Source: Nocardia harenae NBRC 108248 (lineage in GTDB: Bacteria; Actinomycetota; Actinomycetes; Mycobacteriales; Mycobacteriaceae). From it: DNA of 64,000 nt. Below the pieces are notes generated by a model that was given only the letters and a program-made list of their open reading frames with translations, did not search any database and had not been told where the DNA came from. Below are positions 14,776-22,407 of this stretch, piece by piece. The position numbers and the translations under genes were made by a program. Each line of letters starts with the position of its first letter. Within the stretch, counting starts at the first letter, position 1. The stretch lies in NCBI RefSeq assembly GCF_001612885.1, contig NZ_BDBH01000002.1, positions 248,016-312,015 of the forward strand, written 5' to 3'.

Positions 14776-15378
14776 ATGATGGAGACCATGACGCCATCGG
14801 ACGAGACCCCGAATTCCGTCGTCGTGATCGGTCCGGACGGCCGGCCGCTGAGCATTCCCGTTGAGGCCGGGGCGCCGGGTGCGGTTTCCGGCGCGCCGGA
14901 ATCCGGCGAACCGGAGCAGCAGGACGAGCCGGGCGAATCGCTCGCGGACATGGTCGAGCAGCCCGCCAAGGTGATGCGGATCGGCACCATGATCAAGCAG
15001 TTGCTGGAGGAGGTGCGGGCCGCCCCGCTGGACGATGCCAGCCGCAATCGGCTCAAGGAGATCCACAAGTCCTCGGTGCGCGAGCTGGAGCAGGGGCTCG
15101 CCCCCGAGCTGCGGGACGAGCTGGAGCGGCTGACGCTGCCCTTCACCGACGACACCGTGCCCACCGACGCCGAGCTGCGGATCGCGCAGGCGCAGCTGGT
15201 CGGCTGGCTGGAGGGGCTCTTCCACGGCATCCAGACCGCGCTCTTCGCCCAGCAGATGGCGGCGCGGGCGCAGCTGGAGCAGATGCGCCAGGGGGCGCTG
15301 CCGCCCGGGCTCGCGGTCGCCGACCCGCGCGGCGGGCCGCACACCCAGGCCACCGGGGGTGCTGGACAGTATCTCTGA
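14776..15378 (+). CDS. bpa: Bacterial proteasome activator Bpa (PafE)
   Basis: The 200-aa protein matches Rv3780/Bpa. After a divergent, acidic N-terminus of about 65 residues comes the conserved helical core (VEQPAKVMRIGTMIKQLLEEVR, a landmark around residue 60-82; then AQLVGWLEGLFHGIQTALF). The protein ends in GQYL. Bpa forms rings, and this C-terminal GQYL inserts into 20S proteasome alpha-ring pockets and opens the gate independently of ATP. The start may be ATG 14776, 14779 or 14788. It is the first gene of the unit that leads into wzm-wzt-glfT1. Confidence 0.93.
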   Translation: MMETMTPSDETPNSVVVIGPDGRPLSIPVEAGAPGAVSGAPESGEPEQQDEPGESLADMVEQPAKVMRIGTMIKQLLEEVRAAPLDDASRNRLKEIHKSSVRELEQGLAPELRDELERLTLPFTDDTVPTDAELRIAQAQLVGWLEGLFHGIQTALFAQQMAARAQLEQMRQGALPPGLAVADPRGGPHTQATGGAGQYL

Positions 15379-15457
15379 AAAACAGACCGATCAGCACCCG
15401 CGGGCAGCGGGCCCCGATGCACCCGGCGGCATCCCGGCCGAGGAGGCCACCGGGGTA

Positions 15458-16480
15458 GTGTCTGGCACCGTGCCCGCAGCTGCCGCTCGCCCCGACTCGG
15501 ACCGGGAGAACACCGCCTCGACGGCGGACCACTCCGCACCAGCGGACGACGACACCGTCGCGCCGGCGGACAACGACACCGCTCTCGCGGAACCGGACCC
15601 CGCAGCCCAAGCCGCCGCCGGCGCGGAGAGCGACCTGCTCTCCGCGCCGCCGATGAAATCCGACTCCCAGACCTTCGCGCGCGCCTTCGGCGACTTCGCC
15701 ACCGGCTTCTCGCAGCGCGAGCTCTGGCTCTCGCTGGGCTGGCAGGACATCAAGCAGCGCTACCGCCGCTCGGTGCTCGGCCCGTTCTGGATCACCATCG
15801 CCACCGGGCTGCAGGCCGCGGCCATGGGCATCCTCTACTCGATGCTGCTCGACCAGCCGCTGCGCGAGTTCCTGCCGTACGTGACGGTCGGGCTCATCGT
15901 CTGGAACGTGATCAACGCCAGCATCCTGGAGGGCGCCGACGTCTTCATCGCCAACGAGGGGCTGATCAAACAGCTGCCGTCGGCGCTGAGCGTGCACATC
16001 TACCGGCTGGTGTGGCGGCAGCTGCTCTTCTTCGCCCACAATATGGTGATCTACCTGGTGATGCTGGCTGCGTTCGGAGTCTGGGAGGACGTGAACTGGG
16101 CCAGCCTGCTCGCCATCCCGGCGATCCTGCTGCTCTTCCTGAACTCCATGTGGGTGTCGATCGTCTTCGGCATCTTCAGCACTCGCTACCGGGATATCGC
16201 GCCGATCCTCGGCAGCACCACGCTCATGCTCTTCGTGCTGACCCCGGTCATGTGGACCACCTCCACCCTGGAGAACCAGATGGGAGCGGGCAGCGAGCGG
16301 GCCCGGCTGGTGGAGCTGGTCCCCACCTTCCACTACCTGGAGATCGTGCGCGCACCGCTGCTCGGGGAGCCGCAGGCGCTCCGGCACTGGGTGATCGTCG
16401 GGGTGATCACGCTGGTCGGCTGGGTGGTGGCGATCCTGGCGATGAAGCAGTTCCGTTCGCGCGTCCCGTACTGGGTATAG
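15458..16480 (+). CDS. wzm: Wzm: galactan ABC transporter permease
   Basis: This is the permease of the ABC-2 exporter equivalent to Rv3783 (rfbD), which with Wzt exports the lipid-linked galactan precursor. The conserved part begins at about 15655 (LGWQDIKQRYRRSVLGPFW) and has six membrane helices. SRVPYWV ends the protein. Ahead of it is a disordered Ala/Asp-rich tail of about 65 residues not needed by the family (mycobacterial proteins are about 280 aa). GTG 15458 is taken as start because AGGAGG lies 11 bases upstream; a start overlapping the bpa stop (15359) or ATG 15652 is also possible. Confidence 0.88.
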   Translation: MSGTVPAAAARPDSDRENTASTADHSAPADDDTVAPADNDTALAEPDPAAQAAAGAESDLLSAPPMKSDSQTFARAFGDFATGFSQRELWLSLGWQDIKQRYRRSVLGPFWITIATGLQAAAMGILYSMLLDQPLREFLPYVTVGLIVWNVINASILEGADVFIANEGLIKQLPSALSVHIYRLVWRQLLFFAHNMVIYLVMLAAFGVWEDVNWASLLAIPAILLLFLNSMWVSIVFGIFSTRYRDIAPILGSTTLMLFVLTPVMWTTSTLENQMGAGSERARLVELVPTFHYLEIVRAPLLGEPQALRHWVIVGVITLVGWVVAILAMKQFRSRVPYWV

Positions 16481-16487
16481 GAGCCCG

Positions 16488-17315
16488 ATGACCGACCGTG
16501 TGAGTATCGAGACCCACCAGGCGTGGGTCGAGTTCCCGATCTTCGACGCCAAGTCGCGGTCGCTGAAGAAGGCGTTCCTGGGCAAGGCGGGCGGCGCGAT
16601 CGGGCGCAACCAGTCCGACGTCGTCGTGGTCGAGGCGCTGCGCGACATCACGCTGTCGCTCCGGGAGGGCGATCGGATCGGGCTGGTCGGGCACAACGGC
16701 GCGGGCAAGTCCACACTGCTGCGGCTGCTCTCCGGCATCTACGAGCCGTCCCGCGGCAGCGCGCGGATCCGCGGCCGGGTGGCCCCGGTCTTCGACCTCG
16801 GCGTCGGCATGGATCCGGAGATCTCCGGGTTCGAGAACATTGTCATCCGCGGCCTCTTCCTCGGCCAGACGCGCAAGCAGATGATGGCCAAGATCGACGA
16901 GATCGCGGACTTCACCGAGCTGGGCGAATACCTCTCGATGCCGCTGCGCACCTATTCCACCGGGATGCGGGTGCGGCTCGCCATGGGCGTGGTGACCTCC
17001 ATCGACCCGGAGATCCTGCTGCTCGACGAGGGCATCGGCGCGGTGGACGCGGAATTCATGAAGAAGGCGCGCAAGCGGCTGCAGGAATTGGTGTCGCGTT
17101 CCGGGATTCTGGTGTTCGCCAGCCATTCCAATGAATTCCTCGCGCAGCTCTGCGATTCCGCGCTCTGGATCGATCACGGGCGCATCCGGCAGCACGGGGG
17201 TATCGAGGAAGTGGTGCGGGCGTACGAGGGGCCGGAGGCGGGGAATCACGTGGCGCAGGTGCTGCGTGAGCTGGCCGCCGACGGCGGCAGAGAACTGGAG
17301 CCGAACCAGGCATGA
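16488..17315 (+). CDS. wzt: Wzt: galactan ABC transporter ATPase
   Basis: The 275-aa ATPase subunit is equivalent to Rv3781 (rfbE). Walker A is GHNGAGKST, the signature is STGMRVRL and Walker B is ILLLDEGIG, followed by the H-loop FASHSNEF. It lacks the C-terminal carbohydrate-binding domain of O-antigen Wzt proteins, as do its mycobacterial relatives. The ATG at 16488 follows AGGAG at the end of wzm. Its TGA stop overlaps the first ATG of the 75-bp repeat array leading into glfT1. Confidence 0.93.
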   Translation: MTDRVSIETHQAWVEFPIFDAKSRSLKKAFLGKAGGAIGRNQSDVVVVEALRDITLSLREGDRIGLVGHNGAGKSTLLRLLSGIYEPSRGSARIRGRVAPVFDLGVGMDPEISGFENIVIRGLFLGQTRKQMMAKIDEIADFTELGEYLSMPLRTYSTGMRVRLAMGVVTSIDPEILLLDEGIGAVDAEFMKKARKRLQELVSRSGILVFASHSNEFLAQLCDSALWIDHGRIRQHGGIEEVVRAYEGPEAGNHVAQVLRELAADGGRELEPNQA

Positions 17316-17536
17316 GCGAGTCAGGCCCGAAGGCGGGAGCGGAGCGTGGCCACGCAGGGCCCTCGCTCAGGCCGAATGCAAACAGCATGAGCGAGTCAGG
17401 CCCGAAGGCGGGAGCGGAGCGTGGCCACGCAGGGCCCTCGCTCAGGCCGAATGCAAACAGCATGAGCGAGTCAGGCCCGAAGGCGGGAGCGGAGCGTGGC
17501 CACGCAGGGCCCTCGCTCAGGCCGAATGGGAACAGC
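17312..17536 (+). repeat. Three tandem 75-bp MIRU-like repeats at the wzt/glfT1 junction
   Basis: Copies lie at 17312-17386, 17387-17461 and 17462-17536 and are identical apart from the last few bases of the third (GGG for GCA). A partial fourth copy, ATGAGCGAGTCA, begins glfT1 proper. Each unit starts with ATGA, is in frame (25 codons), and contains inverted ends TGAGCGAG...CTCGCTCA, inner GGCCC/GGGCC and the palindrome GCGTGGCCACGC. Insertion at an ATGA stop-start overlap, with preserved frame, is how mycobacterial interspersed repetitive units behave. The sequence itself is not a known MIRU that I recognise. Confidence 0.9.
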
Positions 17537-18487
17537 ATGAGCGAGTCACCGGAAGGCGTCGGGGAGTTCGAGGAGTTCGTGCCGCCGGGCACGGGGGCGG
17601 ATGCGCGGATCATCGCGGTCGTGGTCACGCACAAGCGGCGCGAGCTGCTCGCCGAGTCGCTGAAGGCGGTCGGCTCGCAGTCCCGGCCGGTCGACCACCT
17701 GATCGTGGTGGACAACGGCAACGAGGACGAGGTCGCCGAGCTGGTGGCGCAGCAGCCGCTGGAGGCGACCTACCTGGGGTCGCGGCACAACCTCGGCGGC
17801 GCAGGCGGCTTCGCGCTCGGCATCCTGCACGCGCTGACGCTCGGCGCGGACTGGGTCTGGCTGGCCGACGACGACGGCAGGCCGGAGGGGCCCGAGGTGC
17901 TCTCCACCCTGCTGTCCTGCGCGGGCAAGCACGGGCTCGCCGAGGTCTCGCCGGTGGTCTGCGACATCGACGACCCCGACCGGCTGGCCTTCCCGCTGCG
18001 CCGCGGCGTGGTCTGGCGGCGGCTGCGCTCGGAGCTCGGTGCCGACGACTTCCTGCCCGGCATCGCCTCGCTCTTCAACGGCGCGCTGGTCTCGGCCCAG
18101 GCGGTCGACCTGATCGGCGTGCCCGACCTGCGGCTCTTCGTACGCGGCGACGAGGTGGAGGTGCACCGCAGGCTGGTGCGCTCCGGGCTGCCCTTCGGCA
18201 CCTGCCTGCAGACCGCGTATCTGCACCCGAACGGCGCGTCGGAGTTCAAGCCGATCCTGGGCGGGCGGATGCACACCCAGTACCCGGACGACCCGGTGAA
18301 GCGCTACTTCACCTATCGCAACCGCGGCTACCTCATGTCCCAGCCCGGCATGCGCAAGCTGCTGCCGCAGGAGTGGATCCGGTTCTCCTGGTTCTTCCTG
18401 GTGACCAGGCGCGATCCGGCGGGGTTGAAGGAGTGGTTCCGGCTGCGCTCGCTCGGGCGCAACGAACAGTTCGGCAAGCCGGATTAA
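17312..18487 (+). CDS. glfT1: GlfT1 galactofuranosyltransferase with a repeat-encoded N-terminal extension
   Basis: The core (from ATG 17537, 316 aa) is a GT2 enzyme equivalent to Rv3782, which adds the first galactofuranose residues to the decaprenyl-PP-GlcNAc-Rha linker. It shows VVVTHKRRELL at the nucleotide site, NLGGAGGFALG and WVWLADDDG, the metal-binding DDD. Upstream, three 75-bp repeats place three more in-frame ATGs. The first, at 17312, overlaps the wzt stop, so a 391-aa form with three 25-residue repeats can be made. Which ATG is used is unknown. Only the last (17537) has a purine-rich GGGAA before it; the first is best placed for coupling. Confidence 0.9.
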   Translation: MSESGPKAGAERGHAGPSLRPNANSMSESGPKAGAERGHAGPSLRPNANSMSESGPKAGAERGHAGPSLRPNGNSMSESPEGVGEFEEFVPPGTGADARIIAVVVTHKRRELLAESLKAVGSQSRPVDHLIVVDNGNEDEVAELVAQQPLEATYLGSRHNLGGAGGFALGILHALTLGADWVWLADDDGRPEGPEVLSTLLSCAGKHGLAEVSPVVCDIDDPDRLAFPLRRGVVWRRLRSELGADDFLPGIASLFNGALVSAQAVDLIGVPDLRLFVRGDEVEVHRRLVRSGLPFGTCLQTAYLHPNGASEFKPILGGRMHTQYPDDPVKRYFTYRNRGYLMSQPGMRKLLPQEWIRFSWFFLVTRRDPAGLKEWFRLRSLGRNEQFGKPD

Positions 18488-18559
18488 TTCGGTTGCGCCC
18501 GCCGGAGTGGACTGCCAAGGTGGGCGGCGACGAACTCGCGAGGAATGGAGGTGTGCGCT

Positions 18560-18625
18560 GTGACTACGGCCTTTGTCGCCGTGGCCGGGTACGGCCGCGC
18601 GCGCACCTCACTCATTTCTCGCTGA
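18560..18625 (+). CDS. Possible 21-aa leader peptide upstream of rsgA
   Basis: A GTG-initiated frame of 21 codons follows a good ribosome site (GGAGGTG at 18547-18553) and ends 41 bases before the rsgA start. The rsgA gene itself has only a moderate site. The encoded peptide is basic and has no recognised homologue. It could be a translated leader, or chance. Confidence 0.3.
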   Translation: MTTAFVAVAGYGRARTSLISR

Positions 18626-18666
18626 GTCCGGGTCGGGCTCGGCGCCCACTCGAAGGATTTTCCCTC

Positions 18667-19704
18667 ATGGTCGATTACGACCTGTTGATTCCGTATGGCT
18701 GGAATACCACCTCGTACACCGTGCCGGACGGCGCTGTGCCCGGTCGGGTGATCCGGACCGATCGGGGCGAATGCGATGTCGCCACGCCCTCCGGGCTCGC
18801 CAGGGCCGCGCTGCCCAGGGCCGATTCCGGGTTCTGCACCGGTGACTGGGTGCTGCTCGAACCCGCCACCGGGTTGCTTCCGCTCGCCGTGACGGCGCTG
18901 CTGCCGCGGCGCGGGGCGATCAGCCGCTCGTCGGTGTCGGGGCGCTCCGCGGGGCAGGTGCTCGCAGCGAATGTGGACACCGTGCTGATCTGCGTGCCCG
19001 CGGACGGCGATGTGGATCTCGGGCGGATCGAGCGGTTGCTCGCGCTGGCCTGGAAGAGCGGGGCGCAGCCGGTGGTGGTGCTCACCAAAGTGGATGCGGC
19101 GGAATCGGTTCCGCTTGATGCCGTGCGCACGGTCGCGCCGGGGGCGGCGGTGCTCGCGGTGAGCGCGAGCAGCGGAGCCGGGCTCGAGGTGCTGACCGCG
19201 GTGCTGGACGGGACCGTTGTCCTGCTCGGGCCGTCGGGGGCGGGTAAGTCGACGCTGGCGAATGCGCTGCTCGGCGAGGAGGCGTTCGCGACCGGGGCGG
19301 TGCGGGCCGTCGATGGCAAGGGGCGGCACACCACCGTGCAGCGGGAGCTGCGGCCGCTGCCGCACGGCGGGACGCTGATCGATACGCCCGGGTTGCGCGG
19401 GATCGGGTTGTTCGATGCCGCCGATGGGCTGGAGAAGACCTTCAGCGATGTCGAGAGCCTCGCGGCCGCCTGCCGGTTCAACGACTGCGGGCACGAGAGT
19501 GAGCCGGGGTGCGCGGTGCGGGCGGCGCTGGAATCCGGTGCGCTGACCGAGCGCAGGCTGGCGAGCTACCGCAAGTTGCTGCGGGAGAACGCCTACATGG
19601 CGGCGCGGACCGACAAGCGGCTGGCTGCCGAGCGGGAGCGGGGGTGGCGGACGGTCAGCCGAGAGCAGCGGCGGATGTATCGGCAGCGAGGCTCCGGAAA
19701 GTGA
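18667..19704 (+). CDS. rsgA: Ribosome small-subunit-dependent GTPase RsgA
   Basis: The 345-aa protein is a circularly permuted GTPase that helps mature the 30S subunit. Motif order is the permuted one: TKVD (G4) comes before GPSGAGKST (G1), then DTPG (G3). A C-terminal zinc site CRFNDCGHESEPGC follows. The N-terminal OB-fold domain covers roughly residues 20-95. ATG 18667 begins the conserved N-terminus. Context gives no link to the galactan genes upstream; an independent start is likely because 180 bp separate it from glfT1. Confidence 0.9.
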   Translation: MVDYDLLIPYGWNTTSYTVPDGAVPGRVIRTDRGECDVATPSGLARAALPRADSGFCTGDWVLLEPATGLLPLAVTALLPRRGAISRSSVSGRSAGQVLAANVDTVLICVPADGDVDLGRIERLLALAWKSGAQPVVVLTKVDAAESVPLDAVRTVAPGAAVLAVSASSGAGLEVLTAVLDGTVVLLGPSGAGKSTLANALLGEEAFATGAVRAVDGKGRHTTVQRELRPLPHGGTLIDTPGLRGIGLFDAADGLEKTFSDVESLAAACRFNDCGHESEPGCAVRAALESGALTERRLASYRKLLRENAYMAARTDKRLAAERERGWRTVSREQRRMYRQRGSGK

Positions 19705-19721
19705 GACTCCGTTCGCCGTTG

Positions 19722-19727
19722 TAGGGT
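19722..19727 (+). promoter_or_regulatory. Predicted -10 element for the 19761 gene
   Basis: TAGGGT lies 33 bp before ATG 19761. A transcript from it would carry the strong AGGAGG ribosome site at 19750-19755. Confidence 0.4.
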
Positions 19728-19760
19728 CGGCTCGCACATTCGGTCTATCAGGAGGCTCAT

Positions 19761-20777
19761 ATGGCTCAGCCCGGGGGGTACCCACCATCCGGTTCCGTTC
19801 CGCCACCGTTCGGTTCGCCGGGGCAGGGGGTGGGGTCAGGTCCCGTGCAGCAGGGGTGGGCTCCCGCCGGGCAGCAGAGTTCGCCCGGAACTTCGCAGGC
19901 CGGTTGGGCTCCGGCAGGGCAGCAGAGCTCGCCGGGCTATCCGCAGCAGGGCGGGAATGTCGGTGGGCAGCAGAGCTCGCCGGGGATTCCGCAGCAGGGC
20001 GGTTACGCCGCCGGGCAGCAGAGTTCTCCCGGTGTTCCGCAGGTCGGGTGGGCCCCTGCCGGGCAGCAGAGCTCGCCGGGCTATGCGCAGCAGGGTGGAT
20101 ACGCGGGTGGGCAGCAGGGCGCTCCCGTGGCGGGGCAGCAGAGCGGGGCGGGGTATGCCCAGCCGGGCGGGTACCCCGGCGGGCAGCAGGGCGGGGCCGG
20201 CTATGCCCAGCCGGGCGGGTACCCCGGCGGGCAGCAGGGCGGGGCCGGCTATGCCCAGCCGGGCGGGTACCCCGGCGGGCAGCAGGGCGTGCCGGGGTAC
20301 CCGGGGGCGCAGCAGGGCGGGTTCCCCGGTGGGCAACCGGGATACCCTGCTACGCAGGCACTTCCGCAGCAATCACTCCCGCAACCGGACCCACCGGGAC
20401 TGACGGTCGACGCCTCGTACTCCCCCTTCGCTTTCCTCCTCGCCATCACCAAACCCAAGATCCAGATCAACGGGCAGCAGGTGCCGGTCACCAGGTGGGG
20501 CCCGAACCACATCCCGGTCGGCCCCGGCCAGCACCACGTGCGGGTGAGCACGCCGTGGCTCTTCGACATGGGCCCGGCGACGGCAACCGTCCCGGTGCAG
20601 CCGGGCCAGGGCACCCGGGTGTACTACAAGGCCCCGGTGGTGATCCTGCTGAACGGCGCGATCGGCCCGGTGCCGCAGAAGGCCCCCGGCATGCTCTTCC
20701 TCTACATCACGTGGGGCTTCGTCGCCCTCGTCTTCCTGCTCAACCTGATCGTTCTGGTCGGAGTCGCGAGCACCTGA
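19761..20777 (+). CDS. Gln/Gly/Pro-repeat protein with C-terminal membrane anchor
   Basis: The 338-aa protein has an N-terminal low-complexity half (residues 1 to about 210) of Q-Q-S-S-P-G and Q-P-G-G-Y-P-G-G repeats. A compact domain follows (about 215-305; SPFAFLLAITKPKIQ, then WGPNHIPVGPGQHHVRV), then one membrane helix at the C-terminus. The folded part resembles the small beta domain found in actinobacterial proteins of similar layout, but no function is known to me. AGGAGG precedes the ATG by about five bases. A terminator-like hairpin follows it at 20788. Confidence 0.8.
   Translation: MAQPGGYPPSGSVPPPFGSPGQGVGSGPVQQGWAPAGQQSSPGTSQAGWAPAGQQSSPGYPQQGGNVGGQQSSPGIPQQGGYAAGQQSSPGVPQVGWAPAGQQSSPGYAQQGGYAGGQQGAPVAGQQSGAGYAQPGGYPGGQQGGAGYAQPGGYPGGQQGGAGYAQPGGYPGGQQGVPGYPGAQQGGFPGGQPGYPATQALPQQSLPQPDPPGLTVDASYSPFAFLLAITKPKIQINGQQVPVTRWGPNHIPVGPGQHHVRVSTPWLFDMGPATATVPVQPGQGTRVYYKAPVVILLNGAIGPVPQKAPGMLFLYITWGFVALVFLLNLIVLVGVAST
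20160..20290 (+). repeat. 48-bp in-frame tandem repeat (16 codons)
   Basis: Units begin at 20160, 20208 and 20256, and each encodes QPGGYPGGQQGGAGYA or close to it. The third diverges after its middle. This is a recent coding duplication that could vary in copy number between strains. Confidence 0.85.
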
Positions 20778-20787
20778 GCTCGCGACC

Positions 20788-20814
20788 AGGGCGTCCGCCG
20801 CGAGCGGGCGCCCT
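20788..20814 (+). terminator. Hairpin downstream of the repeat protein
   Basis: AGGGCGTCCGC pairs with GCGGGCGCCCT (one G-T pair, 5-base loop) and is followed by CTCTCC. It would separate the repeat-protein gene from the SDR gene. Confidence 0.55.
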
Positions 20815-20828
20815 CTCTCCGCACCCCC

Positions 20829-20846
20829 TATGCAACTGATTGCATA
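20829..20846. promoter_or_regulatory. Operator-like dyad upstream of the SDR gene
   Basis: TATGCAA-CTGA-TTGCATA has perfect 7-bp arms in a GC-rich background. It ends seven bases before a TACCCT -10 element (20854-20859), so a bound protein would cover the -35 region. The site resembles MarR- or TetR-type operators. Confidence 0.55.
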
Positions 20847-20895
20847 ACCGCGCTACCCTGGTCCAGGCACATCCCGCCCACGACAGGAGCAGTCG

Positions 20896-21747
20896 ATGAC
20901 GGATCAGGCTTCCAGGCCCCTCGCGAACAGGACGGTCATCATGTCCGGCGGCAGCCGCGGCATCGGGCTGGAGATCGCGAAGCGGGCCGCCGCCGACGGC
21001 GCGAACATCACCCTCATCGCCAAGACCGACAAGCCGCACCCCAAGCTGCCCGGCACCATCCACACCGCCGCCGCCGAACTGGAGGAGGCCGGCGGCACGG
21101 TGCTTCCGTTCGTCGGCGACGTGCGCGCGGACGAGCAGGTGGCCGAGGCGGTGCGGCAGACCGTCGAGCGCTTCGGCGGCATCGACATCGTGGTCAACAA
21201 TGCCTCCGCCATCGACCTCTCGCCCACCGAGGCGATCTCGATGAAGAAGTACGACCTCATGCAGGACATCAACTGCCGCGGCAGCTTCCTGCTCTCCAAG
21301 CTGAGCATCGCCGCGCTGCGCGAGTCCGCGGCGGCGGGGCGCAACCCGCACATCCTGACGCTCTCGCCCCCGCTGAACCTGGACCCGAAGTGGGCGGGCG
21401 GCTCGCTCGGCTACACCATCGCCAAGTACGGCATGTCGCTCACCACGCTCGGGCTGGCCGAGGAGCTGAAGGACGCGGGCATCGCGGTGAACTCGCTGTG
21501 GCCGCGCACCACCATCGCCACCGCGGCGGTGCGGAACCTGCTCGGCGGCGAGGAGATGGTCGCCACCTCGCGCACCCCGGACATCTACGCCGACGCCGCC
21601 TACCTGGTGCTCACCTCGCCGGCCAAGGAGACCACCGGCAATTTCTTCCTCGACGACGAGGTGCTCGCCGCGCACGGCATCACCGACCTGGAGAAGTACC
21701 GGGTGGTGCCGGGCGACGGCCCGCTCACCACGGACCTCTTCCTCTGA
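20896..21747 (+). CDS. Short-chain dehydrogenase/reductase (HSDL2-like)
   Basis: The 283-aa SDR has the cofactor motif SGGSRGIG, NNAS, and the YTIAK catalytic Tyr-Lys pair near residue 177. The long loop after the first strand (AKTDKPHPKLPGTIHTAA) and the SPPLN segment are typical of the HSDL2-like branch, whose substrates are thought to be fatty-acyl or steroid compounds. GGAG lies eight bases before the ATG. The promoter carries a palindromic operator. Its stop is one base from the stop of the convergent reductase gene. Confidence 0.88.
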   Translation: MTDQASRPLANRTVIMSGGSRGIGLEIAKRAAADGANITLIAKTDKPHPKLPGTIHTAAAELEEAGGTVLPFVGDVRADEQVAEAVRQTVERFGGIDIVVNNASAIDLSPTEAISMKKYDLMQDINCRGSFLLSKLSIAALRESAAAGRNPHILTLSPPLNLDPKWAGGSLGYTIAKYGMSLTTLGLAEELKDAGIAVNSLWPRTTIATAAVRNLLGGEEMVATSRTPDIYADAAYLVLTSPAKETTGNFFLDDEVLAAHGITDLEKYRVVPGDGPLTTDLFL

Positions 21748-21748
21748 A

Positions 21749-22348
21749 TCAGAGGTGCGTTTTGGCCTCGTCGTACCCGCCCGCGCGGGCTTCGGAATCG
21801 GGGCCGTAGACGAGGTGCAGCACACCGGAGCCGAAGGCGGTGGAGGAGAGCAGGCGCAGCGGCTGTGTGCTCTCCTCCGCGCCGAAGAGCCGCTGCCCCC
21901 TGCGCACCGCGATCGGGTGCACCAGCAGGTGCAGCTCGTCGACGAGCCCGGCGTCGAGCAGCTGCCGCACCACCGAGGGCGAGCCACTGATGGCGATATC
22001 GCCGCCCGGCTCGGCCTTGAGCGCGCGGGCGCCAGCCACCAGGTCACCGCGCAGTTGCTCGGAGTTGCGCCAGGTGAAGCCGAGTTCGCTGCTCGAGACG
22101 ACCACCTTGCGCATATCGCCGAGGATCTTGGCGAAGACCGCGTCCTCGCCGCCCTCCGCCTCCCGGTCCGGCCAGGCGCCGGCGAAGCTGTCGTAGGTGA
22201 CGCGGCCGAGCAGCAGGGTGTCGGCGGTCTCCAGCTGCTTGCCGACGGCGGCGCCCATGGCGTCGTCGAAGTAGGGGAAGTGCCAGTCCTGCGGGTCCTC
22301 GACGACGCCGTCCAGGGAGATGAAGAAACTCGCGGTGACCTTGCGCAT
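21749..22348 (-). CDS. Dihydrofolate reductase/RibD C-terminal-like reductase
   Basis: The 199-aa protein is of the RibD-C/DHFR-like superfamily. It starts RKVTASFFISLDGVVEDP, has TLLLGRVTYDSFAGAWP, GDIAISGSPSVVRQLLDAGLVDE, and a C-terminal LLSSTAFGSGVL. Members bind NADPH, and most in Actinobacteria are uncharacterised single-gene reductases; they are not the housekeeping DHFR. The gene is convergent with the SDR gene. The 59 bp between its start and the GlfT2-like stop contain no clear promoter. Confidence 0.87.
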   Translation of the reverse strand: MRKVTASFFISLDGVVEDPQDWHFPYFDDAMGAAVGKQLETADTLLLGRVTYDSFAGAWPDREAEGGEDAVFAKILGDMRKVVVSSSELGFTWRNSEQLRGDLVAGARALKAEPGGDIAISGSPSVVRQLLDAGLVDELHLLVHPIAVRRGQRLFGAEESTQPLRLLSSTAFGSGVLHLVYGPDSEARAGGYDEAKTHL

Positions 22349-22407
22349 GGGGTGCTCCTCGGCAATCCGGTGTGGTTACCGGATCAGACGGAGCACCCCG
22401 GCGGAAA

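Noticed and set aside
15359..15457. Start of wzm inside the end of bpa (15359)
   Set aside because: Possible, but no ribosome site is present, and GTG 15458 has AGGAGG upstream. The extra residues are not conserved in the family.
17312..17547. The 75-bp array as a CRISPR
   Set aside because: The units are directly adjacent with no spacers and are in frame with the coding sequence.
20160..20290. 48-bp repeats as a mobile or regulatory repeat
   Set aside because: They are coding, in frame and encode the Q-P-G-G-Y motif of the protein's low-complexity half.
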